Program-made: the position numbers and the translations under genes | Assembly (NCBI RefSeq): GCF_007655005.1 | Contig: NZ_SZVW01000002.1 | Span: 372,001 to 436,000 of the forward strand | Length of the DNA stretch: 64,000 bases | Origin: Streptomyces tibetensis | GTDB taxonomy: Bacteria; Actinomycetota; Actinomycetes; Streptomycetales; Streptomycetaceae | Direction: 5' to 3' | Notes under the pieces: model-generated | The model's input: the letters and a program-made list of their open reading frames with translations, nothing else | Databases searched by the model: none | What the model was told of the DNA's origin: nothing | Shown: piece after piece, positions 25,616 through 34,653 of the stretch | How positions within the stretch are numbered: the stretch's first letter is position 1 | Layout: each line of letters starts with the position of its first letter

Positions 25616-25986
25616 CGCTCGGGTCCTTCCGTCGTGTCGTTCTCTTCGGTTTCCGGGTTCTCGGCGAGCAGCCGGGCCATCCGGTCCACACGCCCGCGCC
25701 ACGCCGACTCCAGTTCGTCCAGGGCCTGGTGAGCGCGGCCCACCGCGTCGGGGTCGGTGCGCACGAGCTGCTCCCGTCCGCTGCGCTGCTTGGTGACGAG
25801 CCCCGCCCGCTCCAGCACCGCGACGTGCTTCTGCACCGCGGCGAAGCTCATCGGGTAGGCCTCGGCCAGCCGGGAGACCGACAGCTCCGCACGCACGCAA
25901 CGGCGCAGTATGTCCCGGCGCGTGGTGTCGGCCAGGGCGTGGAACAACCGGTCGACCGTCTCGTCACTCCACTCATCTACAACCAT
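25612..25986 (-). CDS. ArsR-family transcriptional regulator
   Basis: This 124-residue winged-helix protein resembles the ArsR regulators that accompany AHSA1 genes. The recognition helix is in VSRLAEAYPMSFAAVQKHVAVL, followed by a wing with TKQRSGREQ. No metal-binding cysteine pair is present in the expected place, so it probably does not sense arsenic. It overlaps the AHSA1 gene by four bases. Its start codon lies inside an inverted repeat that is probably its own operator. Confidence 0.9.
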   Translation of the reverse strand: MVVDEWSDETVDRLFHALADTTRRDILRRCVRAELSVSRLAEAYPMSFAAVQKHVAVLERAGLVTKQRSGREQLVRTDPDAVGRAHQALDELESAWRGRVDRMARLLAENPETEENDTTEGPER

Positions 25987-25994
25987 TTGGTTGT
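25979..25994. promoter_or_regulatory. ArsR-type operator overlapping the regulator start codon
   Basis: ACAACCA (25979-25985) and TGGTTGT (25988-25994) form a perfect inverted repeat with a TT spacer. The repressor's ATG is read across it on the - strand. This position predicts tight autorepression. Confidence 0.7.
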
Positions 25995-26073
25995 ACGTTA
26001 GCCCCGGTCCGCCCCGGCTGTAAAGCGGAGCCGCCCGACACTGAAGCGGACGGACGGGGGTACTCGGCGGCTC

Positions 26074-27591
26074 ATGAGCGAGAAGCAGCAGGTCAGCAGC
26101 TCGTACTGGCTCCAGACGGCACCGGACGGCCACCACCCGGCTCTGACGGAGGACCTGGACGTCGACGTGGCGGTGATCGGCGCCGGGATCGCCGGGCTGA
26201 GCACGGCGTGGGAACTGACCCGGGCCGGGCGGCGCGTGGCGGTCCTGGAGGCCGGCCGGGTCGCGGCCGGCGTCACCGGACACACCACCGCCAAGGTCAC
26301 CGCGTTGCACACGCTCGTCTACGACAAGCTGCGGCGCACCCGCGGCCCCGAGGGAGCACGGCTGTACGCGCGCTCCCAATCGGAGGCGATCGACCACGCG
26401 GCCCGGATCGCCGAAGAGCTGGGCGTCGACTGCAAGTGGGAGACGAGGAGCGCCTACACCTACGCCGTCGACGCGAGCCGCGTGGAGGAGCTGCGCGCAG
26501 AGGCCCGGGCCGCGGCCGAGGCCGGGCTGCCCGCGTCGTTCGTGACGGAGACCGGGCTGCCCTTCCCCGTGGCGGGGGCGGTCCAGGTCACCGGACAGGC
26601 CCAGTTCCACCCGCGCAAGTACCTGCTGGCGCTCGCCGCCGACCTGGTCGAGCGCGGCGGGCGGATCTTCGAGGACACCACCGTCCTCGGCCTGGACGAG
26701 GGCGAGCCGTGCAGGCTGTCGACCACGACCGGGGCGACGGTCCGGGCCCGGGACGTCGTCGTCGCGACGCACTACCCGATCTTCGACCGTGCCCTGCTGT
26801 TCGCTCGTCTCTCCACCCGCCGCGAACTGGTCGTCGCCGGGACGATCCCCGCGGACCAGGACCCGGACGGCATGTTCATCACGCCCGACGAGGAGACCCG
26901 CTCGGTGCGCACCGCGCCCCACGAGGGCGACCGGCGGCTGCTCATCGTCACCGGTGAGCACTTCACGCCGGGCACGGGCGACCCGCGGGCCCGTTTCGAA
27001 CGCCTCACCGCCTGGGCCACCGGCCACTTCCCGGACCTGGAGGTCACCCACCGGTGGGCCACCCAGGACACCGAACCCACGGACACGGTGCCGATGATCG
27101 GCCCCCTGCACCCGGGCGCCCGCCACACGTACGTGGCCACCGGCTTCGGCGGCTGGGGCATGACCGGCGGCATCATGGCGGGCCGGCTGCTGACCGCGCA
27201 GATCACCGGTGAGGAGTGCGAGTGGAGCGGGCTGTACGACCCGCGCCGGGTCAAGCCCGCGCTGCGTGAGGCGCCGGCGTTCCTCAAGACGCAGGCCAAG
27301 GTCGCCGGGCACTTCGTGGGGGACCGGCTGCGGCCTTCCCCGCCGGTGGAGGCCCTGCCGCCCGGCGAGGGCGCCGTGGTCCGCGCGGACGGTCAACGCC
27401 TCGCGGTGTACCGGGGCGACGACGGCGGGCTGCACGCCGTCTCCGCCCGCTGCACCCACCTGGGCTGCCTGGTCGACTTCAACGCGGCCGAGCGCGCCTG
27501 GGAGTGCCCCTGCCACGGCTCCCGTTTCGACACGGACGGCAAGGTGATCCAGGGCCCGGCGACCAAGCCGCTGGAGCAGCGGGACCTCTGA
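26074..27591 (+). CDS. FAD-dependent oxidoreductase with C-terminal Rieske domain
   Basis: This 505-residue fusion has an N-terminal D-amino-acid-oxidase-type FAD domain ([15 protein letters not shown], about residues 34-48) and a C-terminal Rieske [2Fe-2S] domain with CTHLGC and CPCHGS as cluster ligands. Such DadA-Rieske fusions occur in many soil bacteria; the substrate is unknown. The [14 protein letters not shown] segment is the usual C-terminal FAD contact. It is divergent from the ArsR pair, with 87 bases between starts, and may share its operator region. Confidence 0.92.
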   Translation: MSEKQQVSSSYWLQTAPDGHHPALTEDLDVDVAVIGAGIAGLSTAWELTRAGRRVAVLEAGRVAAGVTGHTTAKVTALHTLVYDKLRRTRGPEGARLYARSQSEAIDHAARIAEELGVDCKWETRSAYTYAVDASRVEELRAEARAAAEAGLPASFVTETGLPFPVAGAVQVTGQAQFHPRKYLLALAADLVERGGRIFEDTTVLGLDEGEPCRLSTTTGATVRARDVVVATHYPIFDRALLFARLSTRRELVVAGTIPADQDPDGMFITPDEETRSVRTAPHEGDRRLLIVTGEHFTPGTGDPRARFERLTAWATGHFPDLEVTHRWATQDTEPTDTVPMIGPLHPGARHTYVATGFGGWGMTGGIMAGRLLTAQITGEECEWSGLYDPRRVKPALREAPAFLKTQAKVAGHFVGDRLRPSPPVEALPPGEGAVVRADGQRLAVYRGDDGGLHAVSARCTHLGCLVDFNAAERAWECPCHGSRFDTDGKVIQGPATKPLEQRDL

Positions 27592-27619
27592 CGGTTCGCC
27601 CCCGGCCTACGCTGGACGT

Positions 27620-27835
27620 ATGAGCGAGGACGACTACTGCCTGATCGACGCGACCAGGCCGCCCCGGGCGGACGGACCGCCCTATGCGATGGGGGTCCCC
27701 CCGCTCGAGCGGAGCCGAGAGTGGGGGAGTGTGTTGTGCCGGGAGCCGACGGAATACCCCGAGTCGTACAAGGGCATCACGCTCTGCCCCGCCTGCGAGT
27801 GGCAGGAGGCGCAGCGCACGGCCTGTTCAGGGTGA
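27620..27835 (+). CDS. Small cysteine-containing hypothetical protein with inserted palindrome
   Basis: The 71-residue product (MSEDDYCLIDATRPP at its start) contains LCREPTEYPESYKG and LCPACEW, a Cys pattern that could bind zinc. It lies 28 bases after the Rieske oxidoreductase and reads in the same direction. Residues around MGVPPLERSREWGSV come from a 39-base imperfect palindrome also present at 45651-45695, so the ancestral protein was probably shorter. No family is recognised. Confidence 0.6.
   Translation: MSEDDYCLIDATRPPRADGPPYAMGVPPLERSREWGSVLCREPTEYPESYKGITLCPACEWQEAQRTACSG
27691..27729. repeat. In-frame palindromic insertion, copy 1
   Basis: The element starts GGGGGTCCCCCCGCTCGAGC and ends GGGGGAG. 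Its ends can pair and its centre (CTCGAGCGGAGCCGAG) is palindromic. It shares the central CCCCGCTCGAGCG-AGCCGAGAG with copy 2 in the oxidoreductase gene. In this frame it adds a PLERSRE peptide. Confidence 0.8.
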
Positions 27836-27892
27836 TCTGCCTGCTCAGGGTGACCTGCCTGCTCATGGTGACCGCCTGCTCACGGTGACCTG
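27822..27892. repeat. 18-bp tandem repeat spanning two convergent stop codons
   Basis: Four near-identical units (CCTGCTCAGGGTGACCTG) start at 27822, 27840, 27858 and 27875; the third is one base short. The first overlaps the stop of the small + gene, the last encodes the C-terminus and stop of the - strand permease. Confidence 0.9.
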
Positions 27893-28551
27893 CGGGCGGC
27901 CAGAGCACCGGCCAGGGCCAGCGCCCCGGCCGTGACCAGGGCCGCCGCGCCCAGGGGCAGCAGCGGCAGGGGGACGGTGCCCCGCTGCGATCCGGTGACC
28001 AGGCCCTGCACGGCCGCCTGGGCGGGTGAGCCGGTGACCACCAGCGACAGCAGCGCCGCGAGCAGCAGGGCGAGGACGGCCCGGCCCGGCGACCGCAGCA
28101 AGGGCCGGCTGGTGAGCGCTCCGACGGCGGTGCCGAACAGGGCGCAGGCCAGTGCGGCGAGCAGCCCGGCACCGCCGGCGGCGGCGAGCGGCACCCGGGT
28201 GCGGTGGTCGGAGGCGACCGGGTCGCTGAGCAGCGTGACGACGAGGGTCGCGAGCGTGCCCAGCGCCGCGGCACCGGCCAGGGCCACCAGCAGGCAGGCC
28301 ACATGAGCCCGCGCGGGTCCGGCGACCGCCGCGACACAGCCGCGTGCGGCGTCGGGTTCGCCCGTGACACAGATCCGCGCCAGCCATGCGGCGACGGGCA
28401 GCAGGGCTGCGGCCGTGTATCCGAGCGAGTCGAGCACCGGCTGCCCGGCCTGGATGCCGATCGCGAGGAAGGCCGCGTACAGCAGAAACGGCGGCAGCCA
28501 GCGCTGCGAGCGCAGCAGCAGGGCGGCGTGGTAGCGCATCAGGGCGGTCAT
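27880..28551 (-). CDS. ABC exporter permease-like membrane protein
   Basis: This 223-residue hydrophobic protein has about six membrane helices and no other domain. It starts at ATG 28551, with an AGGAG site, and follows the ATPase gene after 109 bases. Together they look like a two-component ABC exporter; the cargo is unknown. The 3' end overlaps an 18-bp tandem repeat, so the last residues (RRSP) may have changed recently. Confidence 0.75.
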   Translation of the reverse strand: MTALMRYHAALLLRSQRWLPPFLLYAAFLAIGIQAGQPVLDSLGYTAAALLPVAAWLARICVTGEPDAARGCVAAVAGPARAHVACLLVALAGAAALGTLATLVVTLLSDPVASDHRTRVPLAAAGGAGLLAALACALFGTAVGALTSRPLLRSPGRAVLALLLAALLSLVVTGSPAQAAVQGLVTGSQRGTVPLPLLPLGAAALVTAGALALAGALAARRSP

Positions 28552-28660
28552 CGGCGGCTCCTGTAGGCGGCCCGCGGGTCGGCCCACCGGGCGGCCCTGA
28601 CCCTGACGACGGTGGGGAGCGGCTCTCGGAGGCAGTCTCCCGGTGCCGTACCGCGGGCTG

Positions 28661-29530
28661 TCACCCCTGCCTCCCCGGGCCGGTCTCCTGGGGGGCCACG
28701 CTCACCACGTGCCAGGGCGGGCGGGCCGCCAGCAGGGTGCGGAGCAGGACGTCGGAGTGCGGGGCGGGGACGGACAGGCGGTAGGTGCCGGGGCCGGTCT
28801 CCTCGGCCGAGGAGACCGTCCGGCGCACGTCCTCGGGCAGCAGACCGTCCGGCGGGCCCTGGGCCTCGACCAGCACCTGCGGACCGGACGCGGACGGAGC
28901 CCGCGCGGGCTCCTGCAGGACGACGCCCGCGTCGCGCACGGCGTACGTCGCGTCGGGCAGGCCGGCGAGGCGGCGCGGGTCGTGGTCGACGAAGACCACG
29001 GAGCCGCCGGCCGCCGTGCGTTCGGCGACCGCGCGCTCCAACTCGGCGCGCGCAGCGGTGTCCAGGCCGGTCCACGCCTCGTCCAGCACCAGCAGCTCCG
29101 GCTCCGCCAGCAGGGCCTGGGCGACCGCGACCTTCTGACTGCTGCCCTTCGACAGCCGCGCCATCGGCGTCTCGGCGTACGCGGCCGCCCCGAGGCGCTC
29201 CAGCCACTCCCCGGCCGCCCGAGCGGCCCCCTTCCGGGTCAGGCCGTGCACGGTGCCGAGGTGGGTGAGGTAGCCGGCGGCGGTGAAGGGCAGGGCGGGC
29301 GGGAACCGCTCGGGGACGTACGCCGTGCGCGGCCGGCCGGTGATCCGGCCCTCGCTCGGCGCGTCGATGCCGGCGAGCAGCCGCAGCAGCGTGGACTTGC
29401 CGCTGCCGTTGGCGCCCTCGACGCGGACGAGCCGGCCCGGGGCCACCGTCAGGTCGATCCCGCGCAGCACCCAGGGGCCTCTCAGACCGTAGCGGCGGCC
29501 CGCGTCGCGCAGGCACAGGTCGGGTCGCAT
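28661..29530 (-). CDS. ABC transporter ATP-binding protein
   Basis: This 289-residue ATPase has Walker A GANGSGKST and Walker B LLVLDEAWTG. Its signature segment is LSKGSSQKVAVAQ in place of the usual LSGGQ. An extra C-terminal domain of about 90 residues follows the nucleotide-binding domain. It is the partner of the downstream permease. It is divergent from the Pth2-like gene; the two starts are 43 bases apart. Confidence 0.88.
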   Translation of the reverse strand: MRPDLCLRDAGRRYGLRGPWVLRGIDLTVAPGRLVRVEGANGSGKSTLLRLLAGIDAPSEGRITGRPRTAYVPERFPPALPFTAAGYLTHLGTVHGLTRKGAARAAGEWLERLGAAAYAETPMARLSKGSSQKVAVAQALLAEPELLVLDEAWTGLDTAARAELERAVAERTAAGGSVVFVDHDPRRLAGLPDATYAVRDAGVVLQEPARAPSASGPQVLVEAQGPPDGLLPEDVRRTVSSAEETGPGTYRLSVPAPHSDVLLRTLLAARPPWHVVSVAPQETGPGRQG

Positions 29531-29572
29531 GCGGCCATCCTGCACGATCTTCCGGCTGGCACACTGGGGTTC

Positions 29573-30340
29573 GTGAGCGAAAACCCGACGCCCGTGAGCG
29601 AGAGCGACAGTCCCTTCCGGTCCGAGCCCTCGGCGCGCGACGAGGCACCGCAGTTCGTGCTGCCGCTCGTCGTGCGGATCGAGCGGGCGGACCCGCCCGC
29701 GCGCACGGACGCACTGGAGACGGCCGCGCGGGCGGTGCTGACGATCCTGGCCGACGAGCGGTCGGCCGGCGAGGGCGAGTGGGCCGAGGCGATGCGGGAC
29801 TGGCAGGACGCCAGGATCCGCAAGGTCGTGCGGCGGGCACGCGGAGCCGAGTGGCGGCGGGCCGAGGCGCTGCCCGGCATCACGGTCACCGGCAAGGCCG
29901 CCGAGGTGCGGGTCTTCCCGCCCGTCCCGCTGGACGGCTGGCCCAAGGACCTGGCCAGGCTCCAGGTCTCCGGCACCGACCTGGACGACCCCCGGCCGCC
30001 GGTGGACCCGGACCCGTCCGCCCCCGTGCTCTGGCTGAACCCGGACCTCGGCATGTCGGCCGGCAAGGCCATGGCGCAGGCCGGCCACGCCGCGCAGCTG
30101 GCCTGGTGGGAGCTGTCCGACGAGGAGCGGGCCGCCTGGCACGACGCGGGTTTCCCGCTCGCCGTGCGGACGGCCGACCCGGCCCACTGGCCCGGACTCA
30201 CCGGCAGTGGACTGCCGTTGGTGCGCGACGCGGGGTTCACGGAGATCGCGCCCGGTTCGTGCACGGTGGTAGCGGACCACCCGGCGCTGCGCCGCGAGCC
30301 GCACGGGACAGGCCGCGCGGTGTCCACCCGTTCGGAGTAG
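29573..30340 (+). CDS. Peptidyl-tRNA hydrolase 2-like protein
   Basis: This 255-residue protein has a C-terminal Pth2-type domain (LNPDLGMSAGKAMAQAGHAAQ, where the Lys and the AQAGHA helix are conserved), which in archaea and eukaryotes releases peptides from tRNA. The N-terminal half (residues 20-120, with VVRIERADPPARTDALETAA) is not part of the usual Pth2 enzyme and looks like a separate small domain. As bacteria rely on Pth1, this protein may have a specialised role. Start is a GTG with a weak site. Confidence 0.8.
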   Translation: MSENPTPVSESDSPFRSEPSARDEAPQFVLPLVVRIERADPPARTDALETAARAVLTILADERSAGEGEWAEAMRDWQDARIRKVVRRARGAEWRRAEALPGITVTGKAAEVRVFPPVPLDGWPKDLARLQVSGTDLDDPRPPVDPDPSAPVLWLNPDLGMSAGKAMAQAGHAAQLAWWELSDEERAAWHDAGFPLAVRTADPAHWPGLTGSGLPLVRDAGFTEIAPGSCTVVADHPALRREPHGTGRAVSTRSE

Positions 30341-30410
30341 CCGCGGGCGCGGCGGCCCGGGGCGGGTGCTCCAGTGGGGTTACCAGCCGGCCCGACTCCA
30401 GGAGGCAGCC

Positions 30411-30872
30411 ATGTCCAGCGCCGCGCCCCCTCCCCCCGCTCCGCCCGCCTCCGACGACCGGACACCCGGCGGCCCCGGCCCGGGCGACTCCGGTGACCCG
30501 TGGGCGGCCGGGGGTCTCGCTCTCGGCGGCATCCTGATGGTCGTCTACGGCCTCTTCGCGGTGCTCCAGGGCATCGCGGCGATCGCCGGGGACGAGGTGT
30601 ACACGAGCTTCGGCCAGTACTCCTTCGAGTTCGACCTGACCGCGTGGGGCTGGATCCACGTGATCGTCGGGGTGCTCGTGGTCGCCGCCGGGCTCGGCCT
30701 GTTCGCCGGGGCCGCCTGGGCCCGGGTCGTGAGCGCGGTCGTGGTCGGCCTGGCGCTCATCGCGAACTTCCTCTGGCTGCCCTACCAGCCGTTCTGGTCG
30801 ATCATCATGATCGTGACCGGTCTGTTCGTCCTCTGGTCGGTGTTCAACTACCGCTCCTCCCGCCCGGTGTAG
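30411..30872 (+). CDS. DUF7144-like four-helix membrane protein
   Basis: This 153-residue protein has a Pro-rich N-terminal tail and four predicted membrane helices starting with GGLALGGILMVVYGLFAVL. It resembles the DUF7144 family common in actinobacteria, whose function is not known. The start ATG follows GGAGG, and the gene converges with the potassium channel. Confidence 0.8.
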   Translation: MSSAAPPPPAPPASDDRTPGGPGPGDSGDPWAAGGLALGGILMVVYGLFAVLQGIAAIAGDEVYTSFGQYSFEFDLTAWGWIHVIVGVLVVAAGLGLFAGAAWARVVSAVVVGLALIANFLWLPYQPFWSIIMIVTGLFVLWSVFNYRSSRPV

Positions 30873-30882
30873 GGCCGCCACG

Positions 30883-31455
30883 TCAGGGCGGCGGTGGGCG
30901 CCGCTCGCGCTCCGCGACCACCGCGTGCATCCGGCGCGTCAGCGCGGTGGCCGCCGCCGTGAGGAAGACGAAGGTGTAGACGATCTGTACGACGGTCACC
31001 ATGCGGGCCTCCTGCCCGCGCGGGGTGATGTCGCCGTAGCCGACGGTCGCGAGCGTGACGACGGTGAAGTACAGCGCGTCGACCCGGGTGCTCAGGCCGG
31101 TGAACTGACCCGGCTGCTGCGCGAGGGCGTAGTACCCGGACGAGAAGACCAGCACGGCCAGGCACATCAGCAGCGAGATCATGATGCCCGACCGGGCCTG
31201 CGGCTTCTCCAGCACGACGTCGCGCACATGGCGCAGCAGCAGCACGGCGACGAGCGTCAGGCACAGCACGAACAGCGGCCAACCCAGCCAGGGGCGGTCG
31301 GCTCCCAGGCCCTCCAGCGGCAGCAGGAAGTAGGCCGTGCCGCCCGCCACGAGCACGGCTCCGGCCCCGATCCGCAGCCGGCGGACGGCGGCCGCCCCGA
31401 ACTCCTTCTCCCGCTTCCGCACGGGGCGGTGGGGCTGCTCGCGGCCTTCGGGCAT
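30883..31455 (-). CDS. Two-pore-type potassium channel
   Basis: This 190-residue membrane protein has four predicted helices and the K+ selectivity filter TVGYGD (137-142), preceded by the pore helix YFTVVTLA. Two extra N-terminal helices (29-46 and 58-76) precede the pore pair. No cytoplasmic RCK or nucleotide-binding domain follows, so it may be a simple leak or voltage-insensitive channel. It is divergent from the DUF692 gene. Confidence 0.9.
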   Translation of the reverse strand: MPEGREQPHRPVRKREKEFGAAAVRRLRIGAGAVLVAGGTAYFLLPLEGLGADRPWLGWPLFVLCLTLVAVLLLRHVRDVVLEKPQARSGIMISLLMCLAVLVFSSGYYALAQQPGQFTGLSTRVDALYFTVVTLATVGYGDITPRGQEARMVTVVQIVYTFVFLTAAATALTRRMHAVVAERERRPPPP

Positions 31456-31525
31456 AGGTCCGGTCTACGGCGGATCGGGGCGGGACGCGACCCTTGCGCC
31501 TCCGTCAGTGGGGACGGCGGCCGGA

Positions 31526-31576
31526 CCCCCGAACCTCAAATTTGGCTCTGAAGCCGGGCCGTGCGGGGTTCGGGGG
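31526..31576 (+). promoter_or_regulatory. Leader hairpin upstream of the DUF692 gene
   Basis: CCCCCGAACC (31526-31535) and GGTTCGGGGG (31567-31576) are exact inverted repeats. Inside the 31-base loop a second small stem GGCT/AGCC is present. The structure lies 61 bases before the ATG and would be in the 5' untranslated RNA. Confidence 0.55.
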
Positions 31577-31636
31577 CGAGCGGCTGGGCCATACCCCCCT
31601 CACGTTCGAGGAACGGGCCGGGTGGAGGAGGGGACG

Positions 31637-33112
31637 ATGGAGCGACTGGGGACGGGCATCGGGTGGCGACCGGAGATCGCGGACGCCGTGGAGCGCATGC
31701 CGGGCATCGACTGGGTCGAGACGGTGGCCGAGAACGTCTGCCCCGGGCACCTGCCCGACTCCCTGCGGCGGCTGCGTGAGCGCGGCGTCACCGTGGTGCC
31801 GCACGGCGTCTCGCTCGGCCTCGGCGGCGCGGACCGGCCCGACGCCGGACGGCTGACCGCACTGGCCGAACGCGCGCAGGCGCTGGGCTCCCCGCTGGTC
31901 ACCGAGCACATCGCGTTCGTACGGGCGGGCGGGTCGCTGACGGCCTCCCCGCACCTGGAGGCGGGTCATCTGCTGCCCGTGCCCCGGACCCGGGACGCCC
32001 TGGACGTCCTGTGCGAGAACGTCCGCATCGCGCAGGACGCGCTTCCGGTGCCGCTGGCCGTCGAGAACATCGCCGCGCTGGTCTGCTGGCCGGGCGAGGA
32101 GATGACGGAGGGCCAGTTCCTGTACGAGCTCGCCGACCGCACGGGCGTCCGCCTCCTCATCGACGTGGCCAACCTGCACACCAACCACGTCAACCGCGGC
32201 GAGGACCCGTCCAAGGCCCTCGCCGAGCTGCCTCTGGAGGCCATCGCCTACGTCCATGTCGCCGGCGGCTTCGAACGCGACGGCGTCTGGCACGACAGCC
32301 ACGCCCACCCCGTTCCCCGGCCGGTCCTCGACATCCTCACGGACCTCGCCTCCCGCGTCTCCCCTCCGGGTGTCCTCCTGGAACGGGACGAGAACTTCCC
32401 CGAACCGGCGGAGCTGGAAGCCGAGTTGACCACGATCCGCGGGGCGCTGGAGGCGGGGGCGGTCGAACGCGTGAAGACGGAACTCCGCTCGGCCGCCGTC
32501 GCCGCTGCGCGGCACAGGGGGACCGGGGCGGTCGACGACGAACTGCTGCTCACGGCAACCGCCGCCGGACGGCGGGAAGCCGCCGGACGGCGGGAAGCCG
32601 CCGCGGGCGGAAACAGCGTGGAGCGGCAGGGCCATGAGACCGGGGCGGCCGGGGCGACACGGGGCGCCTCCGGCCTGCCCCATCAAGAAGGGGTCGGCGA
32701 GGCCCGGCAGCGGCTCGGGCTGGCGCAGGCCGCGTTGCTGTCGGCGCTGGTCGCGGGCACGCCTGTGCCCGAGGGGTTCGACCGGGTGCGGATCGGTGTC
32801 CAGGCGCGGGCGCTCGCCGCGAAGCGGGCGGACGTCGTGGCGAAGGTCGCTCCCGAGTTGCCGGTGATCCTCGGGGGCGGGTACCGCGCGGCGTTCCTCG
32901 GCTACGCCCAGACCCGCCCGATGACCGCCGGGTACCGGCGCGACGCCCTCACCTTCGCCGAGCACCTGCTGTCCGCCGGGCTCCCCGGGGACACGCGGGC
33001 GCGGCGGGAGCTGCGGGAGTGGTGGCTGGAGCGGTCGGGCCCTGCGCCGCGATCCGGGAGGCCCGTTCACCGGCTCGCCCGCGCCACGCGCCGGGTGCTC
33101 TCACGGCGTTGA
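31637..33112 (+). CDS. DUF692/MNIO multinuclear iron oxidase fused to a SCO6045-type C-terminal domain
   Basis: This 491-residue protein has an N-terminal MbnB/TglH/ChrH-type TIM barrel (residues 1-275). Iron-ligand candidates are His56, His91, Glu143, Asp176, His207, Asp220, His222 and Glu249, in motifs [40 protein letters not shown] and LLERDENFP. Characterised members modify cysteines or asparagines in peptide natural products. A flexible Ala/Gly/Arg linker (about 300-345) leads to a helical domain (350-470) that I recall from the S. coelicolor protein SCO6045 and that may do the job of a partner protein. No precursor peptide gene is seen next to it. The start ATG has GAGGAGGGG upstream. 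Confidence 0.88.
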   Translation: MERLGTGIGWRPEIADAVERMPGIDWVETVAENVCPGHLPDSLRRLRERGVTVVPHGVSLGLGGADRPDAGRLTALAERAQALGSPLVTEHIAFVRAGGSLTASPHLEAGHLLPVPRTRDALDVLCENVRIAQDALPVPLAVENIAALVCWPGEEMTEGQFLYELADRTGVRLLIDVANLHTNHVNRGEDPSKALAELPLEAIAYVHVAGGFERDGVWHDSHAHPVPRPVLDILTDLASRVSPPGVLLERDENFPEPAELEAELTTIRGALEAGAVERVKTELRSAAVAAARHRGTGAVDDELLLTATAAGRREAAGRREAAAGGNSVERQGHETGAAGATRGASGLPHQEGVGEARQRLGLAQAALLSALVAGTPVPEGFDRVRIGVQARALAAKRADVVAKVAPELPVILGGGYRAAFLGYAQTRPMTAGYRRDALTFAEHLLSAGLPGDTRARRELREWWLERSGPAPRSGRPVHRLARATRRVLSRR

Positions 33113-33113
33113 C

Positions 33114-33144
33114 GGGTGAGGGGCCCGGCTCGTGCCCCTCACCC
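33114..33144. terminator. Bidirectional terminator between convergent genes
   Basis: GGGTGAGGGGC (33114-33124) and GCCCCTCACCC (33134-33144) are exact inverted repeats with a nine-base loop, filling the short gap between the DUF692 gene and the permease gene. Confidence 0.85.
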
Positions 33145-33150
33145 CTCGTC

Positions 33151-34653
33151 TCACCCCTGCCCGGGAGGAGTTCCCCCGGACAACGCACCGGCCTTGTCCG
33201 GCACGGCGTCGCCCGCAGGGGCGTCGCCACGGCCGTAGTGGTGCGTGGTGAACATGTAGAGCAGGCCCGTCCCCAGCACCACGCCGCCGCACAGCAGGAC
33301 GATCCAGTTCTCCCACCAGGACTTCTCCGGGGAGCGGGCCCAGCAGATGTTGATGATGGCGAGGATGCCGTAGACCAGCGCCGCGACGTTCACCGTGAGG
33401 CCCCAGCGGCCCAGGGTGAACTCCCCCGCCGGACGCCAGCCCTTGAGCCGGGCGCGCAGCGCGGCCAGGACCACCATCTGGAACGAGCCGTAGATGCCGA
33501 GGATCGCGAACGAGACGATGTTGGTGAGGGCGTCCTCGGAGAGCAGCGACGCGAAGGCGATGACCAGCGGCACCGCCGCGGACACGAACAGCGCCCAGCT
33601 CGGCACCGCACGGGCGTGGACGAACCGCCGCAGCAGCCGGTGCCCGACGATCATCTCGTCCCGGGCGTAGGAGTAGATCAGCCGCCCGGCCGCGGCCTGA
33701 AGGCTGATCGTGCAGGACAGGAAGGAGATCAGCACCACGGCCATCACCATCCGCGCCCCGGTCTCGCCCATGGCGTCGTACAGCACGTCGACCACCGGGT
33801 CGGCCTGCTCGCCCGAGATGATCGCGTTGAAGTCCGTGACCGACAGCAGCAGCGACATGCAGGTGAACGTGGCCGCCGCGCCGCCGATGTAGATGGTGCG
33901 GCGCATCGCGCGGGGGATGACCCGGCCCGGGTGGGCGACCTCCTCCGCGGTGTCGCCGCATGCCTCGAAGCCGTAGTACTGGTAGAGGCCGATGATGCCG
34001 GCTGCCAGGAACGCCGGCAGGTAGGAGCCGCCTCCCTCGACTCCGTAGGTGTCGAAGATGACACCGAGGCCGTGGTGCCGGTGGGTGGCCAACAGGTAGA
34101 TCCCGACGACGAGGGCGCCGATGAGCTCGCCGGTGAAACCGATGAGCGCCGCCGTCGACAGTGCCTTGGTGCCCATGTAGTTGATGAGGATGGCGACGAC
34201 GATGAGCACGGCGGTGCACAGCACGGTGGTGTGCACGGTGGCCCGGAAGCCGAAGAGAATGGCGATGTAGGGGCCGGCGCCGTAGGCGACGGAGGTGATG
34301 GTCACCAGCAGCGCCCACATGTACACCCAGCCGGTCATCCACGCCCAGCGCTTGCCCCACAGCCGCCGGGCCCAGGGGTAGACACCGCCCGCGATCGGGT
34401 ACTGGGCGACGATCTCGCCGAAGATCAGCGCGACGAGGAACTGGCCGCAGCCGGCTACCAGGAACGCCCAGATCATCGGCGGTCCGCCGTCGCCGATCGC
34501 GATGCCGAAGAGGGTGTAGGTGCCCACCACCGGGGAGAGGTAGGTGAAGCCGAGGGCGAAGTTGGCCCAGGGGCTCATGTCCTTGCGGAACTCGGAGCCC
34601 GGCTCCCCCGAGGGGACCCCGGACGCCGGTGCGGGAGGTGGTGTGCCGGTCAC
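33151..34653 (-). CDS. APC-family amino acid/amine permease
   Basis: This 500-residue transporter has about twelve membrane helices and the APC pattern (GFTYLSPVVGTYTLFG; YYGFEACGDTAEEVAHPGRVIPRAM). The GTG at 34653 overlaps the stop of the GMC gene and has GGAGGAC upstream. Its position as third gene of a choline/betaine-type operon suggests it imports choline, ethanolamine or a related amine, but the substrate is inferred. Confidence 0.9.
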   Translation of the reverse strand: MTGTPPPAPASGVPSGEPGSEFRKDMSPWANFALGFTYLSPVVGTYTLFGIAIGDGGPPMIWAFLVAGCGQFLVALIFGEIVAQYPIAGGVYPWARRLWGKRWAWMTGWVYMWALLVTITSVAYGAGPYIAILFGFRATVHTTVLCTAVLIVVAILINYMGTKALSTAALIGFTGELIGALVVGIYLLATHRHHGLGVIFDTYGVEGGGSYLPAFLAAGIIGLYQYYGFEACGDTAEEVAHPGRVIPRAMRRTIYIGGAAATFTCMSLLLSVTDFNAIISGEQADPVVDVLYDAMGETGARMVMAVVLISFLSCTISLQAAAGRLIYSYARDEMIVGHRLLRRFVHARAVPSWALFVSAAVPLVIAFASLLSEDALTNIVSFAILGIYGSFQMVVLAALRARLKGWRPAGEFTLGRWGLTVNVAALVYGILAIINICWARSPEKSWWENWIVLLCGGVVLGTGLLYMFTTHHYGRGDAPAGDAVPDKAGALSGGTPPGQG

